Position numbers and translations under genes: made by a program. A DNA stretch of 64,000 nt, taken from assembly GCF_001941845.1 (NCBI RefSeq), contig NZ_CP018870.1:2697001-2761000 (forward strand), in the 5' to 3' direction. Source of the stretch: Streptomyces sp. TN58 (GTDB taxonomy: Bacteria > Actinomycetota > Actinomycetes > Streptomycetales > Streptomycetaceae). Positions 1 to 8,211 of this stretch are shown piece by piece (position 1 is the stretch's first letter; the number at the start of each line of letters is the position of its first letter). The notes beneath the pieces were generated by a model. The model saw nothing but the letters and a program-made list of their open reading frames with translations, was not told the origin of the DNA and did not search any database.

Positions 1-1
1 C

Positions 2-229
2 TTTGCCAGGTGGAACCAGCGTCGTGAAGCTGGAGCCGTCGGGCCGGAGAGGCATCCGGGTCACGGCGGGATCGACGCCCGCTACGACGAACTCGCCTCG
101 CTGCTGGCGTCGCACCGTCAGGTGCCGGACGATGCGCGGCAGCTGGTGGGCGAGCTGCGATTCGACGGTGGCGCTCGCTACCGGGTCGGGGGCGTCGACT
201 ACTGGTTCCGGTGGCGTCCGAGCAGGTGA
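2..229 (+). CDS. C-terminal fragment of an unidentified protein (cut by window edge)
   Basis: This frame is open from the window edge and ends in TGA at 227-229, giving 75 residues. It has protein-like features, with alternating charged and hydrophobic residues and the ending VGGVDYWFRWRPSR. A different frame here also has an ATG, but its product is low-complexity Arg/Ser/Gly and does not look like a protein. I do not recognise the family, since the N-terminus lies outside the window. The frame closes only 25 bases before the IS701-like transposase start, so the insertion sequence sits directly behind this gene. Confidence 0.45.
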   Translation, partial: FARWNQRREAGAVGPERHPGHGGIDARYDELASLLASHRQVPDDARQLVGELRFDGGARYRVGGVDYWFRWRPSR

Positions 230-1605
230 GGCCGCCATGGATCATTAGGTGTTGTGTCGACATCCAATGATCAAGCGGCGGCCTCGGACGCCAACTTAGT
301 GCCTGCCCGATGGCAGGAAGCATTCGAGGGTCTGATGAGCCGAATAGCAGGCCGGTTCTCCAGGGTTGAACCCCGCCGCCGGGTGCGCCAGTTGGCCCTC
401 GGGCTGCTGTCGGATCTGCCGCGGAAGAACTGCTGGACCCTGGCCGAGCACGCCGGCGACGCCAGCCCGGACGGCATGCAGCACCTGCTGCACCGCGCGA
501 AGTGGGACGCCGACGCGGTCCGCGACGACGTATGTACTTACGTGGTCGAGCACCTGCGCGACAGCGAGGCGGTGCTCGTGGTCGACGAGACCGGAGACCT
601 GAAGAAGGGCACCGCGACGGTCGGCGTGCAGCGCCAGTACACCGGTACAGCCGGGCGGATCGAGAACGCCCAGGTCGCCGTCTACCTGGTCTACTCCGCA
701 GCGAGCGGGCACGCCGCGATCGACCGGTCCCTGTACGTGCCGCGCTCGTGGACCGATGACCGCGACCGGTGCCGGGCGGTTGGCATCCCCGACGGCCTGG
801 CCTTCGCGACCAAGCCCCAGTTGGCCGCCCAGATGATCCTTCGGGCGCTGGACGCGGGCACGCCCGCCCGCTGGGTCGCGGGCGACGAGGTCTATGGCGA
901 CAACCCGCACCTTCGAGCCGCGCTGGAATCCCGCCCGATCGGCTACGTGCTGGCTGTCTCCAGCACCCACCGAGTCGCCACACACGCCGGCAGGTTCCCG
1001 GCGAAGGCGCTGGTCGCGCGGATCCCGAAGAGGGCCTGGCAGCGGCTGTCCGCCGGCGCGGGCGCGAAAGGCGAGCGGTACTACGAGTGGGCCCAGCTCG
1101 ATATCACTGGTCCGGCGGGGCGTCCCGGGCACTGGTGGCTGCTGGTCCGCCGCAACCGGCGAAGCGGCGAACTCGCTTTCTACCGCTGCTTCTCACCCCG
1201 CCCGGTGCCGCTGTCCGAGCTGGTCCGCGTGGCCGGGCGGCGCTGGACGGTGGAGGAGACCTTCCAAGCCAGCAAGGGCCTGACCGGCCTGGACGAACAC
1301 CAGGTCCGCCGCTGGACCTCCTGGCACCGCTGGGTCACCCTCACCATGCTCGCCCACGCCTTCCTCGCCGTCACCGCAGCCGCCGAGCGCCGCGACCATC
1401 CAGGCCCCGACGGACTGATCCCCTTGACCGGCAACGAGATCCAACACCTGTTCGCCGCGTTGATCAACCCGGTCCACGCCCTCGCGCACCGGCTCCACTG
1501 GTCGCAGTGGCGACGCCGACACCAAGCCCGTGCCCGCACCTCTCACTACCGCCGGCAAGCGACGGCACAGCCATGAAGATCACGATCTACGGCTGCAGTA
1601 CTAGG
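230..1605 (+). mobile_element. IS701-like insertion sequence, left end not identifiable
   Basis: The element consists of one transposase gene and a probable right terminus near 1581-1604, which contains the palindromic core CTGCAGTACTAG. An inverted partner such as CTAGTACTGCAG should lie on the left, but none is present in bases 1-253. The left end is therefore truncated, diverged or displaced, and both boundaries given here are approximate. The right end lies a few bases before the start codon of the first gene of the defence-like operon, so the insertion may have removed or replaced that operon's promoter. Confidence 0.45.
254..1576 (+). CDS. IS701-family DDE transposase
   Basis: This 440-residue protein has the length and layout of IS701-family transposases, which cut and paste DNA through an RNase H-like DDE core. 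The first catalytic Asp is in VVDETGDLKKG (D111), the second in VAGDEVYGDNP (D211), and the Glu is in WTVEETFQASKG (E334 or E335). The conserved stretch GVQRQYTGTAGR follows the first Asp. The first motif is usually DETGFLKKG in relatives I remember, so Asp at the Phe position is a variant. The start is GTG at 254 with no convincing ribosome binding site. The reading frame is intact, so the enzyme could be active, although the element's left end is unclear. Confidence 0.9.
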   Translation: MSTSNDQAAASDANLVPARWQEAFEGLMSRIAGRFSRVEPRRRVRQLALGLLSDLPRKNCWTLAEHAGDASPDGMQHLLHRAKWDADAVRDDVCTYVVEHLRDSEAVLVVDETGDLKKGTATVGVQRQYTGTAGRIENAQVAVYLVYSAASGHAAIDRSLYVPRSWTDDRDRCRAVGIPDGLAFATKPQLAAQMILRALDAGTPARWVAGDEVYGDNPHLRAALESRPIGYVLAVSSTHRVATHAGRFPAKALVARIPKRAWQRLSAGAGAKGERYYEWAQLDITGPAGRPGHWWLLVRRNRRSGELAFYRCFSPRPVPLSELVRVAGRRWTVEETFQASKGLTGLDEHQVRRWTSWHRWVTLTMLAHAFLAVTAAAERRDHPGPDGLIPLTGNEIQHLFAALINPVHALAHRLHWSQWRRRHQARARTSHYRRQATAQP

Positions 1606-1611
1606 CAGGCC

Positions 1612-3144
1612 ATGAGCGACGACTGGCAGTTCGAAGTTCCCACCACTGGCAGCAAGCACCTTCCTCCCGACGCCCGGTACATGGAGGCCCTCAGCAGCCA
1701 GGGGTACGGGTTCGAGGTCGCCATCGCCGACCTCGTCGACAACTCCATCGACGCCGGGGCCCGGGACGTGGTGATCCACTTCCTGCGCGACGAGGACCGG
1801 CTCGTCAGCCTGCTCGTCATCGACGACGGGAAGGGAATGACCGACGAGGAACTCGATGTCGCCATGACCGTCGGGGGGCGCCGCGACTACGCGTCGGAGG
1901 CCCTGGGGATGTTCGGCACCGGGTTGAAGTCCGCGTCACTCAGTCATGCGTCGGCGGTGACCGTCGTGAGCAAGACGCGCAGGACCAGGGCCGTGGGTCG
2001 ACGCTGGCTGATGGAGCGGGCGGTCAACGGATACCAGTGTGACATCGTGGCTGCCGACTATGCGCAGACCTTGATCGACCGGTATGCCCAGCGGCCGATC
2101 ACGTGGCAGGGAACGGTCATCCGCTGGGACGGGGTGAAGAATTTCCCCCGGAACGGCGGAGGCGGCCAGACCGACCGCTACCTGCACCGGACCATCAACC
2201 GCCTCGGTCTGCAGCTCGGCCTGTATCTGCACAGGTTCCTCGCCAGGGACGACTTCAACATCACGATCGCGGTGGAGGACGTGAACACCGGAACCGAGTA
2301 CATGAACTTCGGCGTCGAGCCTCTCGACCCGTTCGGATATCCGGTTCCGGGCCACGCCGACTATCCACGGCGTTTCACCGTGGACCTCGCTTCGACCCTC
2401 CCCGTGTCTCTCGACGCCCACGTTTGGCCTCCCAAGTCGACCTTGGACGGCTACAAGGCGGTCGGCTCCGTCCTCGACCGCCAGGGCTTCTACTTCTACC
2501 GAAACAACCGTCTCGTACAGGCCGGCGGCTGGAACAATTTCCGCCAGCCGGATCAGCACCTCTCGCTTTCCCGCATCGTCATCGACATTCCGCCACATGG
2601 CAGCGACGTATTCCGACTGACGGTGAAGAAGGAGGGCGTGGAAGTCTCTCCCGAGTTCGTCTCCGCTCTGGAGGAGGCGCGAGACGCCGAGGGGCGGCGC
2701 TTCCTCGACTACGTCGCCGACGCCGAGTCCGTGTACCGCGAGGCACGCAAACGGGCCGGAACGACCAGGAAGGCCGTCATAGGGCCGGGCAAGGGTTTCG
2801 ACCCCGCGGTGCGAGAGGCGATCGAGGACGAGCTGCCCCTCCTGCCGGGTGAGGAGCCCATTGCCATCCGGTGGCAGTCGTTGGACAACAGCTTGTTCTT
2901 CGATGTCGACAGGGACAACCGAACCATCGTCCTGAACCACCATTATCGGTCGGCGATTCTCGGTGGAAGACGTGGTGGCCTCAACGACGCCCCCACGTTG
3001 AAGGCCCTCCTGTACCTCCTCCTCCACCAGGTATTCGAGAAGGAGTACAGCGGGAGCCGGGAAAAGGACAACCTGCAGCTGTGGCAGTCGATCCTCGTGG
3101 CCGCTGCACGCACGGAACTGGAACGCATGGGCGACGATGACTGA
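1612..3144 (+). CDS. MORC/MutL-like GHKL ATPase, first gene of defence operon
   Basis: This 510-residue protein carries the full Bergerat ATP-binding fold. The N box EVAIADLVDNSIDA is at residues 35-48, the G1 box DDGKGM at 71-76 and the G2 box GMFGTGLKSAS at 99-109. This arrangement is typical of MORC and MutL-like ATPases, which clamp or remodel DNA in an ATP-dependent way. The C-terminal half is not recognisable to me. ATG at 1612 is preferred because an in-frame ATG at 1573 lies inside the IS end and overlaps the transposase stop. AGGCAGG, about 5 bases upstream, is a modest ribosome binding site. The TGA overlaps the next start by 8 bases, so translation is coupled to the PD-(D/E)XK gene. 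Prokaryotic MORCs next to Z1 and methylase genes are known from genome surveys as restriction-like systems. The role here is inferred. Confidence 0.85.
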   Translation: MSDDWQFEVPTTGSKHLPPDARYMEALSSQGYGFEVAIADLVDNSIDAGARDVVIHFLRDEDRLVSLLVIDDGKGMTDEELDVAMTVGGRRDYASEALGMFGTGLKSASLSHASAVTVVSKTRRTRAVGRRWLMERAVNGYQCDIVAADYAQTLIDRYAQRPITWQGTVIRWDGVKNFPRNGGGGQTDRYLHRTINRLGLQLGLYLHRFLARDDFNITIAVEDVNTGTEYMNFGVEPLDPFGYPVPGHADYPRRFTVDLASTLPVSLDAHVWPPKSTLDGYKAVGSVLDRQGFYFYRNNRLVQAGGWNNFRQPDQHLSLSRIVIDIPPHGSDVFRLTVKKEGVEVSPEFVSALEEARDAEGRRFLDYVADAESVYREARKRAGTTRKAVIGPGKGFDPAVREAIEDELPLLPGEEPIAIRWQSLDNSLFFDVDRDNRTIVLNHHYRSAILGGRRGGLNDAPTLKALLYLLLHQVFEKEYSGSREKDNLQLWQSILVAAARTELERMGDDD

Positions 3145-4117
3145 CGCAGGCGGCTGCCCGGAACTCCCCTGGTCGACCGTAGAGCACTACCTCGGGGAAC
3201 GACAGGCAGCCAGCTACCTGCTTTCCGCACCGGCATCCGAACACGCGGTCTGGTACGAGATCGGCGACGGCGGGCAGCACATCTCACTCCAGGTGGAGCT
3301 GGCCCGCCACCAGCAGCCACCCCGCTCGTCACTGCCCGCTGTGACCATTGACCAGGTGCATCGTGACGGAAGGCGGATGGCACGCATCCACACCACACAG
3401 GTGGCGTTGATGCGTGACTTCCATGACCTGCTCATCGCCGTCGCCGACCGCATCGTCACCGGTGAACGCGACCTCGGGCAGGCTTTCGACGAGACGGTGC
3501 ACGCCTGGGGCCGGCTGCTCGACCAGCCGCGCGGGCTCGGCGTGGAGCGCCGCATCGGGCTGCATGGTGAACTCGCGGTGTTGCGTGCTGTGGCCCGCTC
3601 CCACGGCTGGGCCCAGGCAATCGATGCGTGGACCGGACCCAAGGCGGAACAGCACGACTTCGGGTTGCCCGAGTCCGATCTCGAAGTGAAGACAACTACC
3701 GCGGAACGGCGAACCCACACCATTCACGGCATACACCAGCTCACGGAGAGCTCCGGCCGCCCCTTGTGGTTCGCCTCTCTCCAGCTGACGCGAGGCGGCC
3801 TCGGCGGCCGGTCACTGCGCGATTCGGTGACATCGGTGGTCCGGGACGCCCACGCTGCGGACCGCATCGCTTCGATGAGGCTGGAGACCGCCCTGGCGTC
3901 GAGCGGGTGGAGCGAGAGCGACCCGGACGACGAACGCTGGGCTCTGCGCGCAGACCCCTTGCTCGTTCCGGCCGAACACCTGCCGAGACTGACCGAGTCG
4001 ATGATTCCGCACTCCGTCAGGGAGCACGTCTCGTCGATCGACTATGGCATGGACGTAACCCATCTGAGCTCGGCACCCGGCTCGCCGGTCGACCTCACCG
4101 ACTTCCGTCTTCCGTGA
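3137..4117 (+). CDS. PD-(D/E)XK-family putative nuclease (DUF4420-like)
   Basis: This 326-residue protein matches the DUF4420 type of restriction-endonuclease-fold proteins. A conserved GLHGELAVL segment near residue 142 probably supplies the helix-1 Glu. About 40 residues later DFGLPESDLEVKTTT provides the Asp and the ExK pair (near 182-184) of the PD-(D/E)XK active site. It is predicted to cut DNA. The start overlaps the end of the ATPase gene by 8 bases (ATGACTGA), and the Z1 gene starts 16 bases after its stop. This is the typical MORC - DUF4420 - Z1 order, which suggests the three products act in one complex. Family assignment rests on motif pattern and neighbours, not on a search. Confidence 0.75.
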   Translation: MTDAGGCPELPWSTVEHYLGERQAASYLLSAPASEHAVWYEIGDGGQHISLQVELARHQQPPRSSLPAVTIDQVHRDGRRMARIHTTQVALMRDFHDLLIAVADRIVTGERDLGQAFDETVHAWGRLLDQPRGLGVERRIGLHGELAVLRAVARSHGWAQAIDAWTGPKAEQHDFGLPESDLEVKTTTAERRTHTIHGIHQLTESSGRPLWFASLQLTRGGLGGRSLRDSVTSVVRDAHAADRIASMRLETALASSGWSESDPDDERWALRADPLLVPAEHLPRLTESMIPHSVREHVSSIDYGMDVTHLSSAPGSPVDLTDFRLP

Positions 4118-4133
4118 CCGACGAGGATCTGAA

Positions 4134-7091
4134 TTGACAAGCATCGAAACCCTTCGGATCGCGTTGCACAGTGCCGTGCTTTCCGACCTTGACGGCAGCA
4201 AGCCGAAGAGCCTGGCTCGTGCCCTGGCCTACCAGGCCGAGGACATGGCCCCGGAGGCCGCTGCATGTGCCTACGAGTCCGATTTTCAGATGGCGCTGAA
4301 GGGCGCCCGCTCGACGCATCAGCTGGTCGAGCTCTGGCGGAAACAGCTCACGCGCTGGGACTACGCCGATCAGCCGGCCTGGACCGGCACTCCTGCGCGC
4401 ACGAGCGAGCGCAGGGCCGCGATCCACGATCTGTTGAAGCTCGAAGAGGCCACCCGGGCGCTGCTCGACGGGTTGATTCCCGTGTCGAAAGCGGCGTCCT
4501 CCGTGGTGATCAGTCCGGAACACAAGCCCTGGTACACGCCTCAGTCCCAGCTCAGCCGCCCGCACTACTGGCCCGCGTATCGCAATCTCCTCACCGCCAA
4601 GGGGTGGCCGGCCGACGCCGTGGCCGCGTTGGACGTGGCAACCGACCAGGTGGTCGAGCGGCTGGCCGATCCGACCGATCCTGCGGTGTACCAGTCCAAG
4701 GGGCTTGTCGTCGGCTACGTGCAGTCCGGGAAGACCGCGAACTTCACGGGCGTCATGGCCAAGGCCGTGGACGCGGGCTATCGGCTGGTGATCGTTCTCG
4801 GGGGAACGCTCAACATGCTGCGAGCCCAGACCCAGCGGCGCCTGGACATGGAGCTCGTCGGGCGGGAGAACATCTTGCGTGGGGCCGACGAGACGGAGTC
4901 CGACTACGCCGACGACCCGGCCTGGGCGGCCGGAAAGTTCGTGTCCTTCGGCAGCCTTCCCTCTGCACTGGGGGCGTTCGACATCGTTCGGATGACCACA
5001 CGGGACGACGACTACAAGAGTCTTCTACAGGGCATCACGGCCCTGGAATTCGAGAAGCGGGAACCGGCCCTTCCGCTGTACGACCTGGAGAACCTGCACC
5101 GCTCGTCGGCACGCCTGATGGTGGTGAAGAAGAACAAGACGGTGCTGGCCAAGCTCGTCAAGGACCTGGGGAAGATCAAGACTCCGCTGGCAGAGATCCC
5201 CGTACTGATCATCGACGACGAGTCGGACGAGGCCTCGGTCAACACGTCGAAGCCGGACGTCCAGCGCAGTGCGATCAACGAGCAGATCTCGAAGCTCCTG
5301 AACATGTTGCCTCGCGCCCAATACGTGGGTTACACGGCGACACCCTTCGCCAACGTCTTCGTCGACCCGAGCGACACGGAGGACATCTTCCCGAAGGACT
5401 TCCTCATCTCCCTGCCTCGCCCGGAGGGATACATGGGGGCACGTGACTTCCACGACCTGGACACCGAGGTGGAGGAGCACGAGCGCACCGTCGCCAACTC
5501 CAACGAGATGGCTCACGTCCGCGACATCCTCGACGACGCCGAGGACGACACCTGTCTTCGACAGGCCATGGACATGTTCGTGCTGACGGCCGCCATGAAG
5601 TTGTACAGGGAAGAGGTGGGTGGCCTCGGTGACGGCTACTTCGAGCACCACACGATGCTCGTCCACGAGTCGGTACGCACCGGAGTCCACCGTGAGCTGC
5701 ACGACCGCGTTCTGAAGCTGTGGCACGACGCCGGATACACCGGTCCCAGTGGACACGCGAGACTGCGCAGACTCTTCGACAGCGATGTCGCCCCGGTGTC
5801 GAAGGTGCGGGCCGAAGGACAGGCCGTTCCCGCCTCCTACGACGAGTTGATGCGCTTCGTCGGACCGGCGAGCGTCCGTATCGGGGGTGACGGGCAACCG
5901 ATCATCGTCGTGAACGGCGACAGGGACCTGGAAACGGGCGAGGCTGACTTCGACAAGCGCCCGATCTGGAAGATCCTCATCGGCGGCCAGAAGCTGGCCC
6001 GAGGCTTCACGGTCGAGGGGCTGACCGTTTCGTTCTTCCGCCGCAGGGCCGGAAACGCATCCACGCTCATGCAGATGGGACGTTGGTTCGGCTTCCGCAA
6101 GGGCTACCGGGATCTGGTGCGCCTCTTCCTCGGCCGCAGGGAAACCATCGGGCGCGCCGAGGTTGACCTGTACGACGCATTCCAGGCCATCTGCCTCGAC
6201 GAGGAGGCATTCCGCTCGGAGCTGCAACGGTATTCCGTGATGGTGGACGGTCGGCCACAGATCACGCCCGCGCAGATCCCCCCGTTGGTCTCGCAACACC
6301 TGCCGTGGCTGAAACCGACCAGCCCGAACAAGATGTACAACGCCCGACTGGAACTCGTACGGTCTGCCGGCCGCTGGGAGGAGCCCACCGCCTACCCGCA
6401 GAAGAGCGAGCACCTTCGGCGCAACACCGAGCTCTGGCTTCCGTACCTCGACGCCCTCGGATCAGAGGCCCGCACGTACGGATACCACTTCCGGGAGAAG
6501 GGCGTCGTCCACCGCTTCAACGCGTTGACGGGCATCTTCCCGGCAGCCACCGTCCTGGACACGCTCTGCGGACTGCGGTGGGAGGTGGCAGAGCAATTCC
6601 CTCCCCACCTCCGGTACATCTCGGAGATCACCGAGGCGGGCAAGGTGGACGACTGGGTCGTGCTCGCCCCCCAGCACGCCTCGGTCTCGGCCGGTAAAAC
6701 CGTCGCCCTCGGCTCGGCGGGGCGCCAGTACTCGTGGTTCTCCCGAGACCGCCGTGCGGACCGAGGGCCCCTCTTCGGTGCCATCAGCGACAAGAAGCAC
6801 CGCGGGGTTGCCCACCGGATCGCCGGCGCCCTGGAGACCTCGGGGGACGGTCCCACAGAGGAGCTGGTGGCCGAACGCCGTGGGGCGATCGTTCTGTACC
6901 CGGTCCTGGAGACGGCGTATCAGGGCTCCATCGACGCGTCCGGCCACATCGATTCGGACAAACTCGTCATGGCGTTCGCCTTCGTGGCACCCGCTTCCGC
7001 CCACAGCGCCAACGGTCAGGTCGTCCGATTCACGACGATCTCTTCCAAGCCCAATGCGATCATCGACGTGACGGAGATCGACAGGACGTGA
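4134..7091 (+). CDS. Z1-domain helicase-like ATPase
   Basis: This is the longest gene of the island (985 residues). It carries P-loop ATPase/helicase motifs of the Z1 type: Walker A GYVQSGKT at 194-201, Walker B-like LIIDDESDEAS from about 358, and the arginine-finger motif QMGRWFGFRKGY at about 647-658. In relatives the Z1 domain is linked to superfamily-II-like ATPases of restriction systems and is thought to move or remodel DNA for a partner nuclease. The start is TTG at 4134, supported by GAGGA about 7 bases upstream and by its position 16 bases after the PD-(D/E)XK gene. A hairpin follows the stop. Third-position A/T is more common than in the housekeeping genes, in line with horizontal transfer. 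Confidence 0.85.
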   Translation: MTSIETLRIALHSAVLSDLDGSKPKSLARALAYQAEDMAPEAAACAYESDFQMALKGARSTHQLVELWRKQLTRWDYADQPAWTGTPARTSERRAAIHDLLKLEEATRALLDGLIPVSKAASSVVISPEHKPWYTPQSQLSRPHYWPAYRNLLTAKGWPADAVAALDVATDQVVERLADPTDPAVYQSKGLVVGYVQSGKTANFTGVMAKAVDAGYRLVIVLGGTLNMLRAQTQRRLDMELVGRENILRGADETESDYADDPAWAAGKFVSFGSLPSALGAFDIVRMTTRDDDYKSLLQGITALEFEKREPALPLYDLENLHRSSARLMVVKKNKTVLAKLVKDLGKIKTPLAEIPVLIIDDESDEASVNTSKPDVQRSAINEQISKLLNMLPRAQYVGYTATPFANVFVDPSDTEDIFPKDFLISLPRPEGYMGARDFHDLDTEVEEHERTVANSNEMAHVRDILDDAEDDTCLRQAMDMFVLTAAMKLYREEVGGLGDGYFEHHTMLVHESVRTGVHRELHDRVLKLWHDAGYTGPSGHARLRRLFDSDVAPVSKVRAEGQAVPASYDELMRFVGPASVRIGGDGQPIIVVNGDRDLETGEADFDKRPIWKILIGGQKLARGFTVEGLTVSFFRRRAGNASTLMQMGRWFGFRKGYRDLVRLFLGRRETIGRAEVDLYDAFQAICLDEEAFRSELQRYSVMVDGRPQITPAQIPPLVSQHLPWLKPTSPNKMYNARLELVRSAGRWEEPTAYPQKSEHLRRNTELWLPYLDALGSEARTYGYHFREKGVVHRFNALTGIFPAATVLDTLCGLRWEVAEQFPPHLRYISEITEAGKVDDWVVLAPQHASVSAGKTVALGSAGRQYSWFSRDRRADRGPLFGAISDKKHRGVAHRIAGALETSGDGPTEELVAERRGAIVLYPVLETAYQGSIDASGHIDSDKLVMAFAFVAPASAHSANGQVVRFTTISSKPNAIIDVTEIDRT

Positions 7092-7109
7092 TCTCCGACT
7101 AGGTCGGCT

Positions 7110-7143
7110 AGGCGGTGAGACGGGTCCACCCGTGTCACCGCCT
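7110..7143 (+). terminator. GC-rich hairpin between the Z1 and methyltransferase genes
   Basis: Two 16-base arms (7110-7125 and 7128-7143) are complementary except for one position, and they fold into a hairpin with a tight 4-base effective loop. No T-run follows. It lies 18 bases after the Z1 stop and 28 bases before the next start. It could be a terminator or a partial terminator that lowers expression of the downstream methyltransferases, or that separates them from the upstream trio. Confidence 0.55.
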
Positions 7144-7171
7144 CCTCGCACTCAGCGATTTCGGGGGCGGC

Positions 7172-8158
7172 ATGAACACAGGCACGACGGGGCGGCTTCG
7201 GTCCCTGGACATCTGCTCGGGCGCCGGCGGACTGGCCCTGGGACTTGAGCAGGCCGGGTTCGACCCTGTCCTCCTGCTCGACAATCGCGACGTCGCATGC
7301 CGAACCCTGCGTGCCAACCGACCCGGCTGGAGGGTCCTCGAAAAGAACCTCCTCGATTTCGACCCTTCCGAGCACACCGAGACATACGACGTGGATCTGC
7401 TGTCGGCCGGCTTGCCGCGAGTAAAGGCCACCGCCACCGTGGCGCGCCGGGACAGCGAGGCCGAAATCGAACTGCTCCGTGCCACGATGCTGCTTCTTCA
7501 CGGTGTGCAGCCCAGGGCGCTGCTCGTGGAGAACGTGCCCGACCTGGTGACGAAGCCCGACTACGAGGCGATTCGCTCCTACGTCGCGGACGAACTGGCG
7601 CACCTTGGATATCGGCACACCTGGTTCGTCGTGAATGCGGCGGATTTCGGTGTTCCTCAAACGCGCCGCCAGGGGATTCTGGTTGCCTTCAAGGGCGACG
7701 GGCTGGAGGCCTTCGTCCAACCGAGTCCCACGACCGATGCACACGTCACCGTAGGCGAGGCGTTGTCGGAATCGATGGCCGCCGGCGGCTGGGCCGGGGC
7801 GCACAAGTGGGCGGCGCAGGCCGATCAACCTGCTCCCACGCTCGTCGGCGGTTCATGGGAGCGTGGTGGCGCGGACCTTGGACCGACGGGATCCAAAAAG
7901 GCGTGGGCCCGCATGGGAGTGGACGGAGGGACAGTGGCGGACGCCGTTCCGGGCGCCGACTTCCACTGGGATCCGAAACTCGGTCGGGCGGGGATGATGC
8001 CCCTGACCGTGCCCCAGGCCGCGTTGCTCCAGGGGTTCCCGCCCTCGTGGCGGATGGAGGGTCGCAAGACGGCGATGTACCGGCAGGTGGGCCATGCCTC
8101 ACCGCCGCCCGTCGCACGAGCATTGGGCACGGCCATCGCTGCCGCGCTGCGATCCTGA
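7172..8158 (+). CDS. C5-cytosine methyltransferase homologue lacking the catalytic Cys
   Basis: This 328-residue protein has the fold signature of DNA (cytosine-5) methyltransferases. Motif I is LDICSGAGGLALGLEQAGF near the N-terminus, motif VI is LLVENVPDL, motif VIII is QTRRQG, and motifs IX-X run from LLQGFPPSW to YRQVGHASPPPVARAL. Motif IV should read PCQ, but here it is AGLPRVKATATV, with Arg83 (CGA, 7418-7420) in place of the nucleophilic Cys. The frame is open and the surrounding motifs are conserved, so this is not simple decay. It is expected to be unable to methylate alone. It may pair with the intact methyltransferase encoded next, as a DNA-binding or allosteric subunit. ATG at 7172 is chosen because it follows a GGGGGCGG stretch and directly precedes motif I. 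An upstream in-frame GTG at 7115 lies inside the hairpin. Confidence 0.85.
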   Translation: MNTGTTGRLRSLDICSGAGGLALGLEQAGFDPVLLLDNRDVACRTLRANRPGWRVLEKNLLDFDPSEHTETYDVDLLSAGLPRVKATATVARRDSEAEIELLRATMLLLHGVQPRALLVENVPDLVTKPDYEAIRSYVADELAHLGYRHTWFVVNAADFGVPQTRRQGILVAFKGDGLEAFVQPSPTTDAHVTVGEALSESMAAGGWAGAHKWAAQADQPAPTLVGGSWERGGADLGPTGSKKAWARMGVDGGTVADAVPGADFHWDPKLGRAGMMPLTVPQAALLQGFPPSWRMEGRKTAMYRQVGHASPPPVARALGTAIAAALRS

Positions 8159-8197
8159 GGGTCGGGGAAGGGCGCCATGGGCCTGCGACGCGGTGAC

Positions 8198-8203
8198 TAC
8201 ACT
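8198..8203 (+). promoter_or_regulatory. Candidate -10 box for leaderless transcription of the active methyltransferase
   Basis: TACACT fits the TAnnnT -10 pattern. Its last base is 8 bases before ATG 8212, and there is no Shine-Dalgarno sequence between them. Leaderless transcripts are common in Streptomyces. No good -35 hexamer is visible, so this is a suggestion only. It would let the methyltransferase be expressed separately from the genes upstream. Confidence 0.35.
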
Positions 8204-8211
8204 TGACCCCC

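Noticed and set aside
3..248. An 81-codon frame starting at the window edge
   Set aside because: Its product is Arg/Ser/Thr-rich low complexity, while the neighbouring frame (2-229) gives a protein-like C-terminus.
769..3144. A very long open frame running through the transposase gene into the MORC-like ATPase gene
   Set aside because: Its first 268 codons are an out-of-frame shadow of the transposase (Arg/Pro-rich). The GHKL protein begins at 1612.
7172..8158. Pseudogene call for the Cys-less methyltransferase
   Set aside because: There is no stop or frameshift and all other motifs are conserved, so it is kept as a coding gene with a non-catalytic role.
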